DNA of 64,000 nucleotides from UBA7657 sp049652985. GTDB lineage: Bacteria > Pseudomonadota > Alphaproteobacteria > Micavibrionales > Micavibrionaceae. The DNA lies in NCBI GenBank assembly GCA_049652985.1, contig JBASFK010000006.1:71062-135061 (forward strand), given 5' to 3'. The translations under genes were made by a program, and so were the position numbers. The notes beneath the pieces are model-generated. The model made no database searches, was not told where the DNA came from, and was given only the letters and a program-made list of their open reading frames with translations. Shown piece by piece: positions 45,418-52,968 of this stretch (within the stretch, counting starts at the first letter, position 1; each line of letters opens with the position of its first letter).

Positions 45418-45912
45418 AGATTCCCCTCGGTCTTTGTAAAATTATGCATGGCAGGATGCCGGCAAAATATTTTTGTCGAAATTGTGAAATTGCCGGTGCT
45501 CATAAACAGTGCGCTTCCTTCAGTCAAAAGTTTGACGCTTCAGTATTACGCAGCGAACGGCTCTGAACGGCTTAATGCCTGAAACAACAGGTCATCGTGC
45601 CTGTATTTCAATATTTTTAGCCGGAATCACTTAATTTTCCCCTAAGAGTGGTGGGCAACCGCATGATTCTGACAGGGAAGAACAGGAGAAAAGACGCACT
45701 TTCTGAACCATGCATTTTTCCCTCCTGGAAAAATCGTCTGTCCTCACAATATAAGGGGTTCAGGGCCCGGCAAGAATAAAAAAAGCGCCGGGCTTAAATG
45801 TTACTAAAGCTTTTCGGACTAATATATTAGGTAAATAGGCGGCTATAGCCCCGCCCCTCTCTTTTTTGGGCTATACTACCCAAGGTCCCCAGCGGACAGA
45901 ATCGAGGTCCAT
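45418..45912. other. intergenic region between che operon and thiD
   Basis: 495 bases between divergent units. It includes a GC inverted pair GCCCGGC (45765-45771) / GCCGGGC (45786-45792) with a 14-base loop, and AT-rich stretches near 45600-45680. The che promoter should lie close to 45420-45500, but no clear -10/-35 could be fixed. No gene seen. Confidence 0.4.
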
Positions 45913-46758
45913 ATGCCCACGCGCGTTCTCGTTGTTGGTGAATCCGATTCCAGCGGCGCCGCCGGCATTCAGGCGGACATGAAAACCGTCATGGCGCTGG
46001 GCGGTTACGCCATGACCGCCGTATCGGCGGTATGGGCTTGCGACACCCGGAATATCATCACCACGCAGAGCATTGCTCCGGCCGACGTAGCGGCCCAGAT
46101 GGTCGCGGCGATCAAGGATATAACCGTCGAGGCGATCAAGCTCGGCTTTCTTGAAAACGAGGCGATGATCAACGCCGTCGGCGATGTTCTGGACACGTAC
46201 CGCGAAAGTCACATTCCTGTCGTCGTCGACCCGTCGATCACGTCAAGAGGCGGTCATGTGCTGGTCGATAACGCCGCCATCTCCGCGTGGAAGCGCAGGC
46301 TTTATGTGCATGCGAAAATTTTAACCCCCAACCTGAAAGAAGCCGAGCTTCTCGGCGGCATGCCGATCGAAACCATAGACGACATCCGCCACGAGGCCGA
46401 CATGATGCGCACACTCGGCGTCGAGAATGTTGTGCTGAAAGGCGGACAGGTCGAACCCGGCAAGGAACTGTATTTCGTCGCCACGCATAACGAGGAAAGA
46501 ATTTACGAACGCCCATCGCTGCAGACGCGGCATACGCTGGGTGCCGGGAACACACTGGCCTCGGCTCTCGCCCTCAACGCGGCGAAACACATGGATATTT
46601 TCCAGTCGGTGGAGAACGCGCTCGACTTCCTGCACCAGGCGATGCTGCACTCGCCGGGTTTTGGCCGGCGCGAAGGGCCGGTCAATCACGCCTTCGATAT
46701 CCTGCGCCATCCATCCTCGTTCCATCCCGAAACGATCAAGCTCCGCAAGATCAATTAA
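45913..46758 (+). CDS. thiD: ThiD-like pyrimidine/ribokinase-family kinase
   Basis: Expected role: phosphorylation of HMP/HMP-P for thiamine synthesis. 281 residues. Seen: ESDSSGAAGIQADMKTVMALG (substrate side), AIKLGFL, VVDPSITSRGGHVL, ILTPNLKEAELLGG and LKGGQV. The anion-hole motif reads HTLGAGNTLASA with Asn213; ThiD has GTGCT and other ribokinases GAGDT with a catalytic Asp, so the catalytic residue appears substituted. The usual bifunctional ThiD is about 265 residues. It stands alone before a convergent deaminase-like gene. Whether it is an active HMP kinase is uncertain. Confidence 0.8.
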   Translation: MPTRVLVVGESDSSGAAGIQADMKTVMALGGYAMTAVSAVWACDTRNIITTQSIAPADVAAQMVAAIKDITVEAIKLGFLENEAMINAVGDVLDTYRESHIPVVVDPSITSRGGHVLVDNAAISAWKRRLYVHAKILTPNLKEAELLGGMPIETIDDIRHEADMMRTLGVENVVLKGGQVEPGKELYFVATHNEERIYERPSLQTRHTLGAGNTLASALALNAAKHMDIFQSVENALDFLHQAMLHSPGFGRREGPVNHAFDILRHPSSFHPETIKLRKIN

Positions 46759-46763
46759 AGTTA

Positions 46764-48077
46764 TTACGACGCGGAAAAACCGGGCTCAGCCTGCTTGCCG
46801 TCATAGTTGGTGCTTATAGTGCCGCTTTGAACGAATTTCTCAACCGGCAATGAACCGTCAAGAAGCCTTATCTCCAACCCGCTGAATTTTTTGAGACGTT
46901 CAGCCTGCTGCATTAACAACCCCTCATGCGCCATTTTGGCCTTCCACAACATATGAGCGGCATTGGCGCCGTTCTCAGCTCCCAGGTACCGCACGCTTAT
47001 CGGAGAGCCCGGCGCGTTGTATTCCATTGCCGCCAGCTTAAAAGCTTCCCGGTTGGAAAGATGTGGAAGTTCACGCGCAAGGAAATTGATTGTGTCGGAA
47101 GCCTTGCCGGGCACGATATTGATCGAGGAAAGATTGTACCAGAGCGTTTCGCCGTATGAGGGACCGATTTCGCTGATATTCGTGTAAAGCTTCGCACCGC
47201 CTAAATTCCATGATTCAAAAATGCCCGCGGAACGCTGGTTCCTGGCTGCGGTGTGCAGCGCTCTCATGATAGCTCTGTCTTCAGGAAAATTAAGTGTCGC
47301 GGGATTACTTACATCATCGTGCCGGACGGCCAGAACATTTCCATCCGGGGCGATTATAACCGCCACAGGTTCGGCAAGCTTCATACAATCCCGAACAACA
47401 TTCGGAACATCTTCCCACCACGTTTCATGAACCGGCACATAGATCAGTTCACCGGCATCGAGAAGCCGGGACGTAACGGGACTTCTTTTGAATGTGGCTT
47501 CAAGACCAAGGAGGCCGTCTTTCTGATCGAGAATACCGAGCTCGGAAATGGCGCGGAAAGTCATATCATACTCCGCGTCGCTGAAATTGGCGTCGCGCTT
47601 CGTCTGCTGGAACGTGGCTTTATAGACGACATGAAAACCGCCGCGTTCTATAAGCCCGTTTTGAATCAGCTCTTCGGCAAATAAAACCTGCTTGGTCCGG
47701 CAGCTCTGGCAGCTTTCGCCGCTTGAAACCTGCACGACCTGCCAGCCCTGGCCTTTATTCCTTGCAAGAAAACGCATGACTTGCAAACGCTGCATGGGAG
47801 ACAGGTTTTCAGCTTCCGCGTGCGCGCTGGCGATGCCTTTTGAAACGACGGCGTTTGAATCTTCCAGTCTGTCCCCGTCACCGCTCAATATGTATTCAGT
47901 AGGTTTGTTGCCCTCACGGACGAGCCAGAGCTGCGCGCCGAACGGGCCGCCCTTGTTATTGTTCGCCGTCTGGTAAGAAAAATTGTCGCTCTGATCGAGC
48001 ATCATCCGCCAGAAATCAAGGTCGCCCGGCAAAGGCGCGTTCGCGGATTTGAATTTGGGCGTGAGCAGGACTGACAT
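46764..48077 (-). CDS. two-domain deaminase-like protein
   Basis: 437 residues, soluble. N-terminal half (about 40-180) shows a CDA-fold deaminase: GGPFGAQLWLV, HAEAEN (H86, E88), SSGESCQSCR (C123, C126) for Zn and proton shuttle, and RDANFSDAEYDMTF, as in guanine/cytosine-type deaminases. The C-terminal half (about 235-400) repeats the same order without the Zn ligands (PVAVIIAPDGNVLAV, FPEDRAIMRALHTAARN, SEIGPSYGE), so it looks like a degenerate partner domain. ATG 48077 has GGAG; a near-perfect promoter (TTGACA-N17-TATTTT) precedes it. Substrate unknown; nucleobase, tRNA or nucleotide are all possible. Confidence 0.7.
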   Translation of the reverse strand: MSVLLTPKFKSANAPLPGDLDFWRMMLDQSDNFSYQTANNNKGGPFGAQLWLVREGNKPTEYILSGDGDRLEDSNAVVSKGIASAHAEAENLSPMQRLQVMRFLARNKGQGWQVVQVSSGESCQSCRTKQVLFAEELIQNGLIERGGFHVVYKATFQQTKRDANFSDAEYDMTFRAISELGILDQKDGLLGLEATFKRSPVTSRLLDAGELIYVPVHETWWEDVPNVVRDCMKLAEPVAVIIAPDGNVLAVRHDDVSNPATLNFPEDRAIMRALHTAARNQRSAGIFESWNLGGAKLYTNISEIGPSYGETLWYNLSSINIVPGKASDTINFLARELPHLSNREAFKLAAMEYNAPGSPISVRYLGAENGANAAHMLWKAKMAHEGLLMQQAERLKKFSGLEIRLLDGSLPVEKFVQSGTISTNYDGKQAEPGFSAS

Positions 48078-48102
48078 ATTTTTCTCCATATAAATTTTTC
48101 AT

Positions 48103-48131
48103 AAAATAGGAGAATTTTTATTTTATGTCAA
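48103..48131 (-). promoter_or_regulatory. strong sigma70-type promoter of the deaminase-like gene
   Basis: On the minus strand TTGACA (48131-48126), 17-base spacer, TATTTT (48108-48103); start about 48096, giving a short leader before ATG 48077. Confidence 0.8.
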
Positions 48132-48167
48132 CTTAGAAAAACCGGCGGTTTTTGCGCTTCCGGCGTG

Positions 48168-48191
48168 AAAAAACGCCCGCGAAAAGCGGGC
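48168..48191 (-). terminator. intrinsic terminator of tRNA-fMet
   Basis: On the minus strand GCCCGC, five bases, GCGGGCG followed by T6; it lies 31 bases after the tRNA CCA. Confidence 0.88.
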
Positions 48192-48221
48192 CCCCAGAAA
48201 GAAAAATATCCGGATGAAAAT

Positions 48222-48298
<77 letters not shown>

Positions 48299-48381
48299 AT
48301 ACCGAGAAATCTGGCATCTTGGACCTTTTAGTTTGTCGGCTTTGCCGACGGGCCCACGATACCATGGAAAGAGTTGGCCTT

Positions 48382-48410
48382 TATATAGACCCCGCCGCCC
48401 GCAAATGCAA
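48382..48410 (-). promoter_or_regulatory. sigma70-type promoter of tRNA-fMet
   Basis: On the minus strand TTGCAT (48410-48405), 17-base GC-rich spacer, TATATA (48387-48382). Expected start near 48375, about 77 bases before the mature 5' end. Confidence 0.7.
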
Positions 48411-48463
48411 GCACGGCGGCGCTTGCCGCCCATAAACCTTTGAAAAGGGGCTAAATCCGGTCG

Positions 48464-50443
48464 TTATTCGGAGTCCGTGTCAACGATCGCGGGCGTGATA
48501 TGGATCATCAGGTCCCTGAGGTTTTTGCCCTCGTCCCTCTCAACAAAGAGGTGCTTGATGAACGGCACGGTTGTCACAGGGTCCTGGCCCGGCAGGGTCA
48601 GGTGAGTGACCGACGCAAGGCCGCATTCTCCCATCAGGTCTTCCGGCGCGATGTCATAGAGCGCGCCTATATGGCGAACGCCCTTCACCGCCGTGTCGAA
48701 GCCCGACTGGTACCAGATGCTGTTCTGGATTCCCTTCTCACCGCCGAAGCGAAGCTTGTAGCTGCCGAGATCCTCGCGCCACTGCGATGTCTCGCTGCCC
48801 TCGTCATGAGCATCATGCACGCCGTTCGTCCAGTGGTCGTAGGTCCACCAGACAGTCAGCTTGTGATCGCGGTAGATGTCGTAGATGTAATAACGCGACG
48901 GCATGATCGTGCGGCCCTGTGAATCCTGGAGCCATGTCGCGTGGAACGTGCTGTTGCCGTCGGGAGATTCCTCGATCTGTTCATTCAGCACGAACCCGTC
49001 ATCGGTGAAGCCGCCCTGCACGCCCACATAAAAACCTTCCCATTTGAAAGGCTGGTATTCGAGGCCGCGCAGCGGGTTCTTGTCGAGCTTTGGTCCGTCG
49101 GAACCGCCGCGATCACCGCCCATCGGGCTGCCGATGCCGTCACCGCCACCGCCGAGCGAAATCCCGCCGCCACCCGTAACGTTGCCGAGCGCGCCCATCG
49201 CCATACCCGTCGCCATGTCCTTGGCTTTGTTCTTCATCTGGGCGCCGGTGCCGTATTCGGCGTTGGCGCCGAGGGTAAAGGACTGGCCGAGATCAAATTT
49301 GCCGTAGCATTTGCCAAAATCGTAACCAGGCGAGCCGCCGAGCGCATATTCCTGCTTCGGCTTTGCCGGGTCGATCATCATGCCGGTTTCGGTTTTCCCG
49401 GTGCATGTCTTGATGCAATCCTCGTACAGCTTCAGCGTTTCTTCGAAATTTTTGGTGATCGCGTCAAGATCGGCTTCATATTTCGCTATGTCTTCCTCGG
49501 CCTTTTTTTTCTTGGCCTCCATTTCATCGCGGCGCTTGCGCGTTTTCTTCTCGTAATCCTGCTGGTCTTTTTCCCTTTTTCTTATTTCTTCCTGGATTTC
49601 CTTGTCCGTTTTCGTTTTGCCGTCGGGATGCGTGTCGAATACTTTACGCTCGAGAATAATATCGTCATGTTCGGCCTGGATGGACAGAAGCTCCATCTCG
49701 GCGAACATCAGATCGGCGCGCGCGGCCTCAAGCCCCGCCAGCGCAACGCGCGCCAGTGTCGGCAGTTCGTTCAACCGCTCGGCGAGTTTTGCGCATTTCT
49801 GGCAAACCGGCGGATACGGGCCCTTCCAGTCGAACGGCAGCAGGTTTGCGGACGGAAGTTCAACGCCTGCCTTCAGAACCGGCTTGAAGCCGCCGCCCGT
49901 ACACATGCGCGCTTCGCATTCTTCAAGCTGGCGATACAGATCATCGCTGAGGGCCTGAAGACTTTCTTCCTGCGCTTTCAGAGCCGGCAAACGCCCGGCC
50001 ATGTCCTCGACGCCCATCCTGTAGGATAATTCCGCCGCAGCCTGTTTTTCCTGCTCCGGGTTCAGGCCGGTATTCTCGCCAGGCTGTGGGGCGCCGCCAT
50101 AACTGCGCGTGAAATTGTTACGCCCCTGGATATCCGATTGCCTGTCCTCGATCTCCGCGATCCAGTAGCGCGTGTTCATCAGGGACTGCATGGTTTGATT
50201 ATAGGCATCAGCCAGTGGCTTGCAGGGATCGCATTGCGCCGCGATCTCTTTCCACTTTATGGGGAAAGGAAGATCGTCCTGGTCATAAGCGTAACCGCGG
50301 TGATTGGGGTCATCCGTCGTGGGCCCGTCTTTTTCAAGAAAAATAAGGCGCGGCAGAGGGCTCGGCCCGTCCTCGTCTTGCGCGAAAGCCGGAACTGCGA
50401 GAAACATAAACGCACAAAGGCCGAGAAGAAACTGCCTGACCAC
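48464..50443 (-). CDS. large secreted coiled-coil protein, unknown function
   Basis: About 659 residues. Signal peptide (VVRQFLLGLCAFMFLAVPAFA, cleaved before QDEDG), then a helical region with paired CxxC-like cysteines (AAQCDPCK, EECEARMC, PVCQKCAKL, DCIKTCTG), a charged coiled coil (about 270-350, KEIQEEIRKREKDQQDYEKKTRKRRDEMEAKKKK), a Gly/Met-rich low-complexity patch (GGGGISLGGGGDGIGSPMGGDRGG), and a C-terminal beta-rich domain (YYIYDIYRDHKLTVWWTYDHW). GTG at 50443 is preferred over TTG 50458. The multiple cysteine pairs suggest disulphide cross-linking in the periplasm or outside. No family recognised. Lies upstream of tRNA-fMet. Confidence 0.75.
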   Translation of the reverse strand: MVRQFLLGLCAFMFLAVPAFAQDEDGPSPLPRLIFLEKDGPTTDDPNHRGYAYDQDDLPFPIKWKEIAAQCDPCKPLADAYNQTMQSLMNTRYWIAEIEDRQSDIQGRNNFTRSYGGAPQPGENTGLNPEQEKQAAAELSYRMGVEDMAGRLPALKAQEESLQALSDDLYRQLEECEARMCTGGGFKPVLKAGVELPSANLLPFDWKGPYPPVCQKCAKLAERLNELPTLARVALAGLEAARADLMFAEMELLSIQAEHDDIILERKVFDTHPDGKTKTDKEIQEEIRKREKDQQDYEKKTRKRRDEMEAKKKKAEEDIAKYEADLDAITKNFEETLKLYEDCIKTCTGKTETGMMIDPAKPKQEYALGGSPGYDFGKCYGKFDLGQSFTLGANAEYGTGAQMKNKAKDMATGMAMGALGNVTGGGGISLGGGGDGIGSPMGGDRGGSDGPKLDKNPLRGLEYQPFKWEGFYVGVQGGFTDDGFVLNEQIEESPDGNSTFHATWLQDSQGRTIMPSRYYIYDIYRDHKLTVWWTYDHWTNGVHDAHDEGSETSQWREDLGSYKLRFGGEKGIQNSIWYQSGFDTAVKGVRHIGALYDIAPEDLMGECGLASVTHLTLPGQDPVTTVPFIKHLFVERDEGKNLRDLMIHITPAIVDTDSE

Positions 50444-50523
50444 TGGAAAGTCCCACAATTATGAAGCGAATGAAGGCATTACTGCATTTCTGCCCACGGA
50501 AATCAACAGGAACACGCGCGGCA

Positions 50524-50552
50524 TTGACTTGCGCGGATATCCTTAACATATT
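50524..50552 (+). promoter_or_regulatory. possible promoter of the thi cluster
   Basis: TTGACT (50524-50529), 17-base spacer, CATATT (50547-50552). The expected start (~50559) is only a few bases from the thiO ATG at 50562, so the transcript would be nearly leaderless. No TPP-riboswitch motif was seen between 50444 and 50561. Confidence 0.4.
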
Positions 50553-50561
50553 GTCGGGACA

Positions 50562-51620
50562 ATGAAACCGACGCCCCCAAGCTCAACACCAAGCATTGCC
50601 ATAGCAGGCGCCGGAATCATGGGCCTGAGCGTGGCTCATGCGTTACGTCAATTCAACGTCATTCTCTTCGATGCCGGCCTGGGAAACCGGACCAGCGCCA
50701 TGGCGGGCGGCATGCTGGCGCCCTGGTCGGAGATCGAGCACCTGCCGGAAAATTTCATAGACGCAGCGCAGGAAGGCATCGCGCTCTGGGAAAAAATTCT
50801 CCCCTCGCTTAACGAAAAAGTGGAATTCCAGCGGGGCGGCAGCCTGATGGTCGCGCACAAAGACGATGAATATATTTTGAATCGCCTTGCAGCAAAATTG
50901 CCGCAGGAAAAAATCATCGGCGCGGAAAAAATTGCTGCGCTGGAGCCCGCGTTGCGCGGCCGCTTCGCGCATGGAATTTTTATTGAACAGGAAGCGCATA
51001 TCAACCCGCAGCAGGTGCTGAACGCGCTCGCCGCGTCGGTTCCGCATATCCATGAAAACGCGGACATCGAGGCGCTGCGCAAGAAATTCGACTATGTCAT
51101 CGACTGCCGCGGTTTTGCCGCAGCAAAAGAGGACAAGGAATTGCGCGGCGTGAAGGGCGAAATCGTCATCGTCCGCAACGAGGGATTTTCACTCTCCCGG
51201 CCCGTGCGCCTGATGCACCCGCGCTACCCGCTTTATATCGTGCCGCGCCCGGACAATGTTTTCATGATCGGCGCGACGCTGATCGAAAGCGCGGACAGTG
51301 CCGTAACGGTAAAATCGGCGCTGGAACTGCTGAGCGCGGCCTTCAGCCTCCACCCGTCATTCGCGGAAAGCGAAATACTGGATATTCAGGCCGGGATTCG
51401 CCCCGCTTATCCCGACAACCTCCCGCGCATAAGCATTGATGGGAATGTTATAAGCTGCAACGGCCTGTTCAGGCACGGCTTTTTGCTGGCACCCATCATG
51501 GCGGCCTGCGTCGCCGATTTTGTTGCCGGAAAGAAAAATAATTTTATATCTTTGTTCAGGAGTGAAAACGATGATCATCACCATCAACGGTCAGCGCAAG
51601 CCCATAAACTGCGCGCCTGA
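50562..51620 (+). CDS. thiO: glycine oxidase ThiO
   Basis: FAD enzyme that makes the glycine imine (dehydroglycine) used for the thiazole ring. 352 residues. Seen: dinucleotide-binding SIAIAGAGIMGLSVAHALRQ, GGSLMV, and the C-terminal LPRISIDGNVISCNGLFRHGFLLAP typical of the DAO family. Its C-terminus runs 50 bases into thiS in another frame. Weak Shine-Dalgarno (GGGACA). First gene of the thi run. Confidence 0.92.
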   Translation: MKPTPPSSTPSIAIAGAGIMGLSVAHALRQFNVILFDAGLGNRTSAMAGGMLAPWSEIEHLPENFIDAAQEGIALWEKILPSLNEKVEFQRGGSLMVAHKDDEYILNRLAAKLPQEKIIGAEKIAALEPALRGRFAHGIFIEQEAHINPQQVLNALAASVPHIHENADIEALRKKFDYVIDCRGFAAAKEDKELRGVKGEIVIVRNEGFSLSRPVRLMHPRYPLYIVPRPDNVFMIGATLIESADSAVTVKSALELLSAAFSLHPSFAESEILDIQAGIRPAYPDNLPRISIDGNVISCNGLFRHGFLLAPIMAACVADFVAGKKNNFISLFRSENDDHHHQRSAQAHKLRA

Positions 51621-51771
51621 CATCCGCAGCATTCTCGATGCTGAAGGCTTCGAAGGCAAGCTTGTCGCAGTCGCGCGCAACGGCGAATTCGTGCCGCGCA
51701 TTTCCTACGCGAACACCGAGCTGCATGACGGCGACGCGCTGGAAATCGTCGCGCCCATGCAGGGCGGATAG
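51571..51771 (+). CDS. thiS: sulfur carrier protein ThiS
   Basis: 66-residue ubiquitin-like sulfur carrier. Seen: MIITINGQRKPI start and the C-terminal Gly-Gly (MQGG) that is adenylated by ThiF and thiocarboxylated. ATG at 51571 with CAGGAGTG Shine-Dalgarno; overlaps thiO by 50 bases. Confidence 0.93.
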   Translation: MIITINGQRKPINCAPDIRSILDAEGFEGKLVAVARNGEFVPRISYANTELHDGDALEIVAPMQGG

Positions 51772-51775
51772 AACC

Positions 51776-52621
51776 ATGGCGCGGGGGCTGGCCATCGGCG
51801 ATAAAATATTGAGCGGGCGGTTGTTCCTCGGCACCGCGCAATATCCATCGCCCGATATCCTGCGCCAGTGCATCGAGGCCGCGCAGCCCGGCCTGATTAC
51901 CGTCTCACTCCGCCGCGAAAACGCCGCCGGAAAAGGCCAGAAATTCTGGGAAATTTTAAAGAGCTTCAAAATCCCGGTGCTGCCCAACACCGCCGGGTGC
52001 TTCAGCGCCAAAGAAGCCGTCACCACCGCCGAAATGGCGCGCGAGATTTTCGAAACCGACTGGATCAAGCTCGAGGTTATCGCGGATGACTACACGCTCG
52101 CGCCCGACCCGTTCGGCCTCAGCGACGCCGCCGAAAAACTGATCGCGAAGGGATTCAAAGTTTTCCCGTACATGACGGAAGACCTCACGCTCGCTCGCCG
52201 CCTCGTTGATATGGGCTGCGATATTTTGATGCCGTGGGGCGCGCCGATCGGCTCGGGTCGCGGCCTTAACAACCCGCTCGGCCTTAAAATGCTGCGCGAA
52301 CAATTCCCCAATATTAAACTGGTCGTCGATGCAGGTGTTGGTGCACCCAGCCACGCCGCCGCCGCGATGGAAATGGGTTATGACGCCGTACTGCTCAACA
52401 CCGCCGTCGCCAAAGCAGGCGATCCCGTGAAAATGGCGGCGGCTTTCTCGAAGGCCATCGAAGCAGGGCACGACGCGTATTTATCCGGCATTATCGCGCC
52501 GCAGGAAAACGCCAGCGCCTCCACGCCCATGATCGACCGTCCCTTCTGGCATCAAAATCAAAACAACAATGTCATCCTGAGCGGAGCGCCACTTGGCGCG
52601 AAGTCGAAGGATCTAAAATGA
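51776..52621 (+). CDS. thiG: thiazole synthase ThiG, C-terminus altered by an inserted repeat
   Basis: Forms the thiazole phosphate from DXP, dehydroglycine and ThiS thiocarboxylate. 281 residues; TIM barrel with DWIKLEVIADDYTLAPDP (Schiff-base Lys), GAPIGSGRGL, VVDAGVGAPSHAAAAMEMG and LLNTAVAKAGDP. The core ends near the segment PFWHQNQNN; the last about 18 residues (VILSGAPLGAKSKDLK) are encoded by the palindromic repeat that flanks the next gene, so the native C-terminus was probably replaced. Overlaps the GIY-YIG start (ATGA). Confidence 0.93.
   Translation: MARGLAIGDKILSGRLFLGTAQYPSPDILRQCIEAAQPGLITVSLRRENAAGKGQKFWEILKSFKIPVLPNTAGCFSAKEAVTTAEMAREIFETDWIKLEVIADDYTLAPDPFGLSDAAEKLIAKGFKVFPYMTEDLTLARRLVDMGCDILMPWGAPIGSGRGLNNPLGLKMLREQFPNIKLVVDAGVGAPSHAAAAMEMGYDAVLLNTAVAKAGDPVKMAAAFSKAIEAGHDAYLSGIIAPQENASASTPMIDRPFWHQNQNNNVILSGAPLGAKSKDLK
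52570..52617 (+). repeat. left copy of inverted repeat flanking the GIY-YIG gene
   Basis: Begins TGTCATCCTGAGCGGAGCG, ends AGTCGAAGGATCTAAA. An imperfect palindrome, in inverted orientation to the copy at 52908-52948; the ends are identical and only the middle differs. Confidence 0.85.
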
Positions 52622-52968
52622 TAGATAAAATTTACCGTATTTATTTTATGACGAGCGAAAATAACAATGCTTTATATATTGGCGTCACAAGCAATTTAAA
52701 AAAACGAATTTATGAGCATAAAAACGATTTAATTGATGGCTTTACTAGGAAATATAAATGCCACAAATTGATTTACTTCGAAGATTTCAATGATCCTGAA
52801 AATGCCATTCTCCGTGAAAAACAATTAAAACGCTGGATAAGAAAAAAGAAAAACGCTCTTGTAAATAAATCCAATCCCGAATGGAAAGATTTATCTTTGG
52901 ACTGGCATTTAGATCCTTCGACTACGCTTCGCTCCGCTCAGGATGACAGGAAAGCTGTTAATGAATAG
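52618..52968 (+). CDS. GIY-YIG nuclease family protein, AT-rich insert
   Basis: 116 residues. Seen: GIY-YIG-type fold YRIYFMTSENNNALYIGVTSNLKKRIYEHK, catalytic Arg and Glu positions, and ILREKQLKRW; similar to small UPF0213-type nucleases. The gene is visibly A+T-rich (about one third G+C by eye), unlike its thi neighbours. Its last residues (DPSTTLRSAQDDRKAVNE) are encoded by the right repeat copy. Starts on the thiG stop and overlaps thiF by 8 bases, so translation is coupled. Context implies insertion as a unit with the repeats. Confidence 0.85.
   Translation: MIDKIYRIYFMTSENNNALYIGVTSNLKKRIYEHKNDLIDGFTRKYKCHKLIYFEDFNDPENAILREKQLKRWIRKKKNALVNKSNPEWKDLSLDWHLDPSTTLRSAQDDRKAVNE
52908..52948 (-). 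repeat. right copy of inverted repeat flanking the GIY-YIG gene
   Basis: Its reverse complement begins TGTCATCCTGAGCGGAGCG and ends AGTCGAAGGATCTAAA, the same as the left copy, with a shorter middle. Left and right copies point toward each other around the nuclease gene. Confidence 0.85.

Noticed and set aside
48941..50029. 362-residue frame opposite the secreted coiled-coil gene
   Set aside because: Phe/Arg-rich mirror of the Lys/Glu-rich coiled coil; no start site.
50444..50561. TPP riboswitch upstream of thiO
   Set aside because: The conserved CTGAGA and ACCTGATCTGG-type segments are absent.
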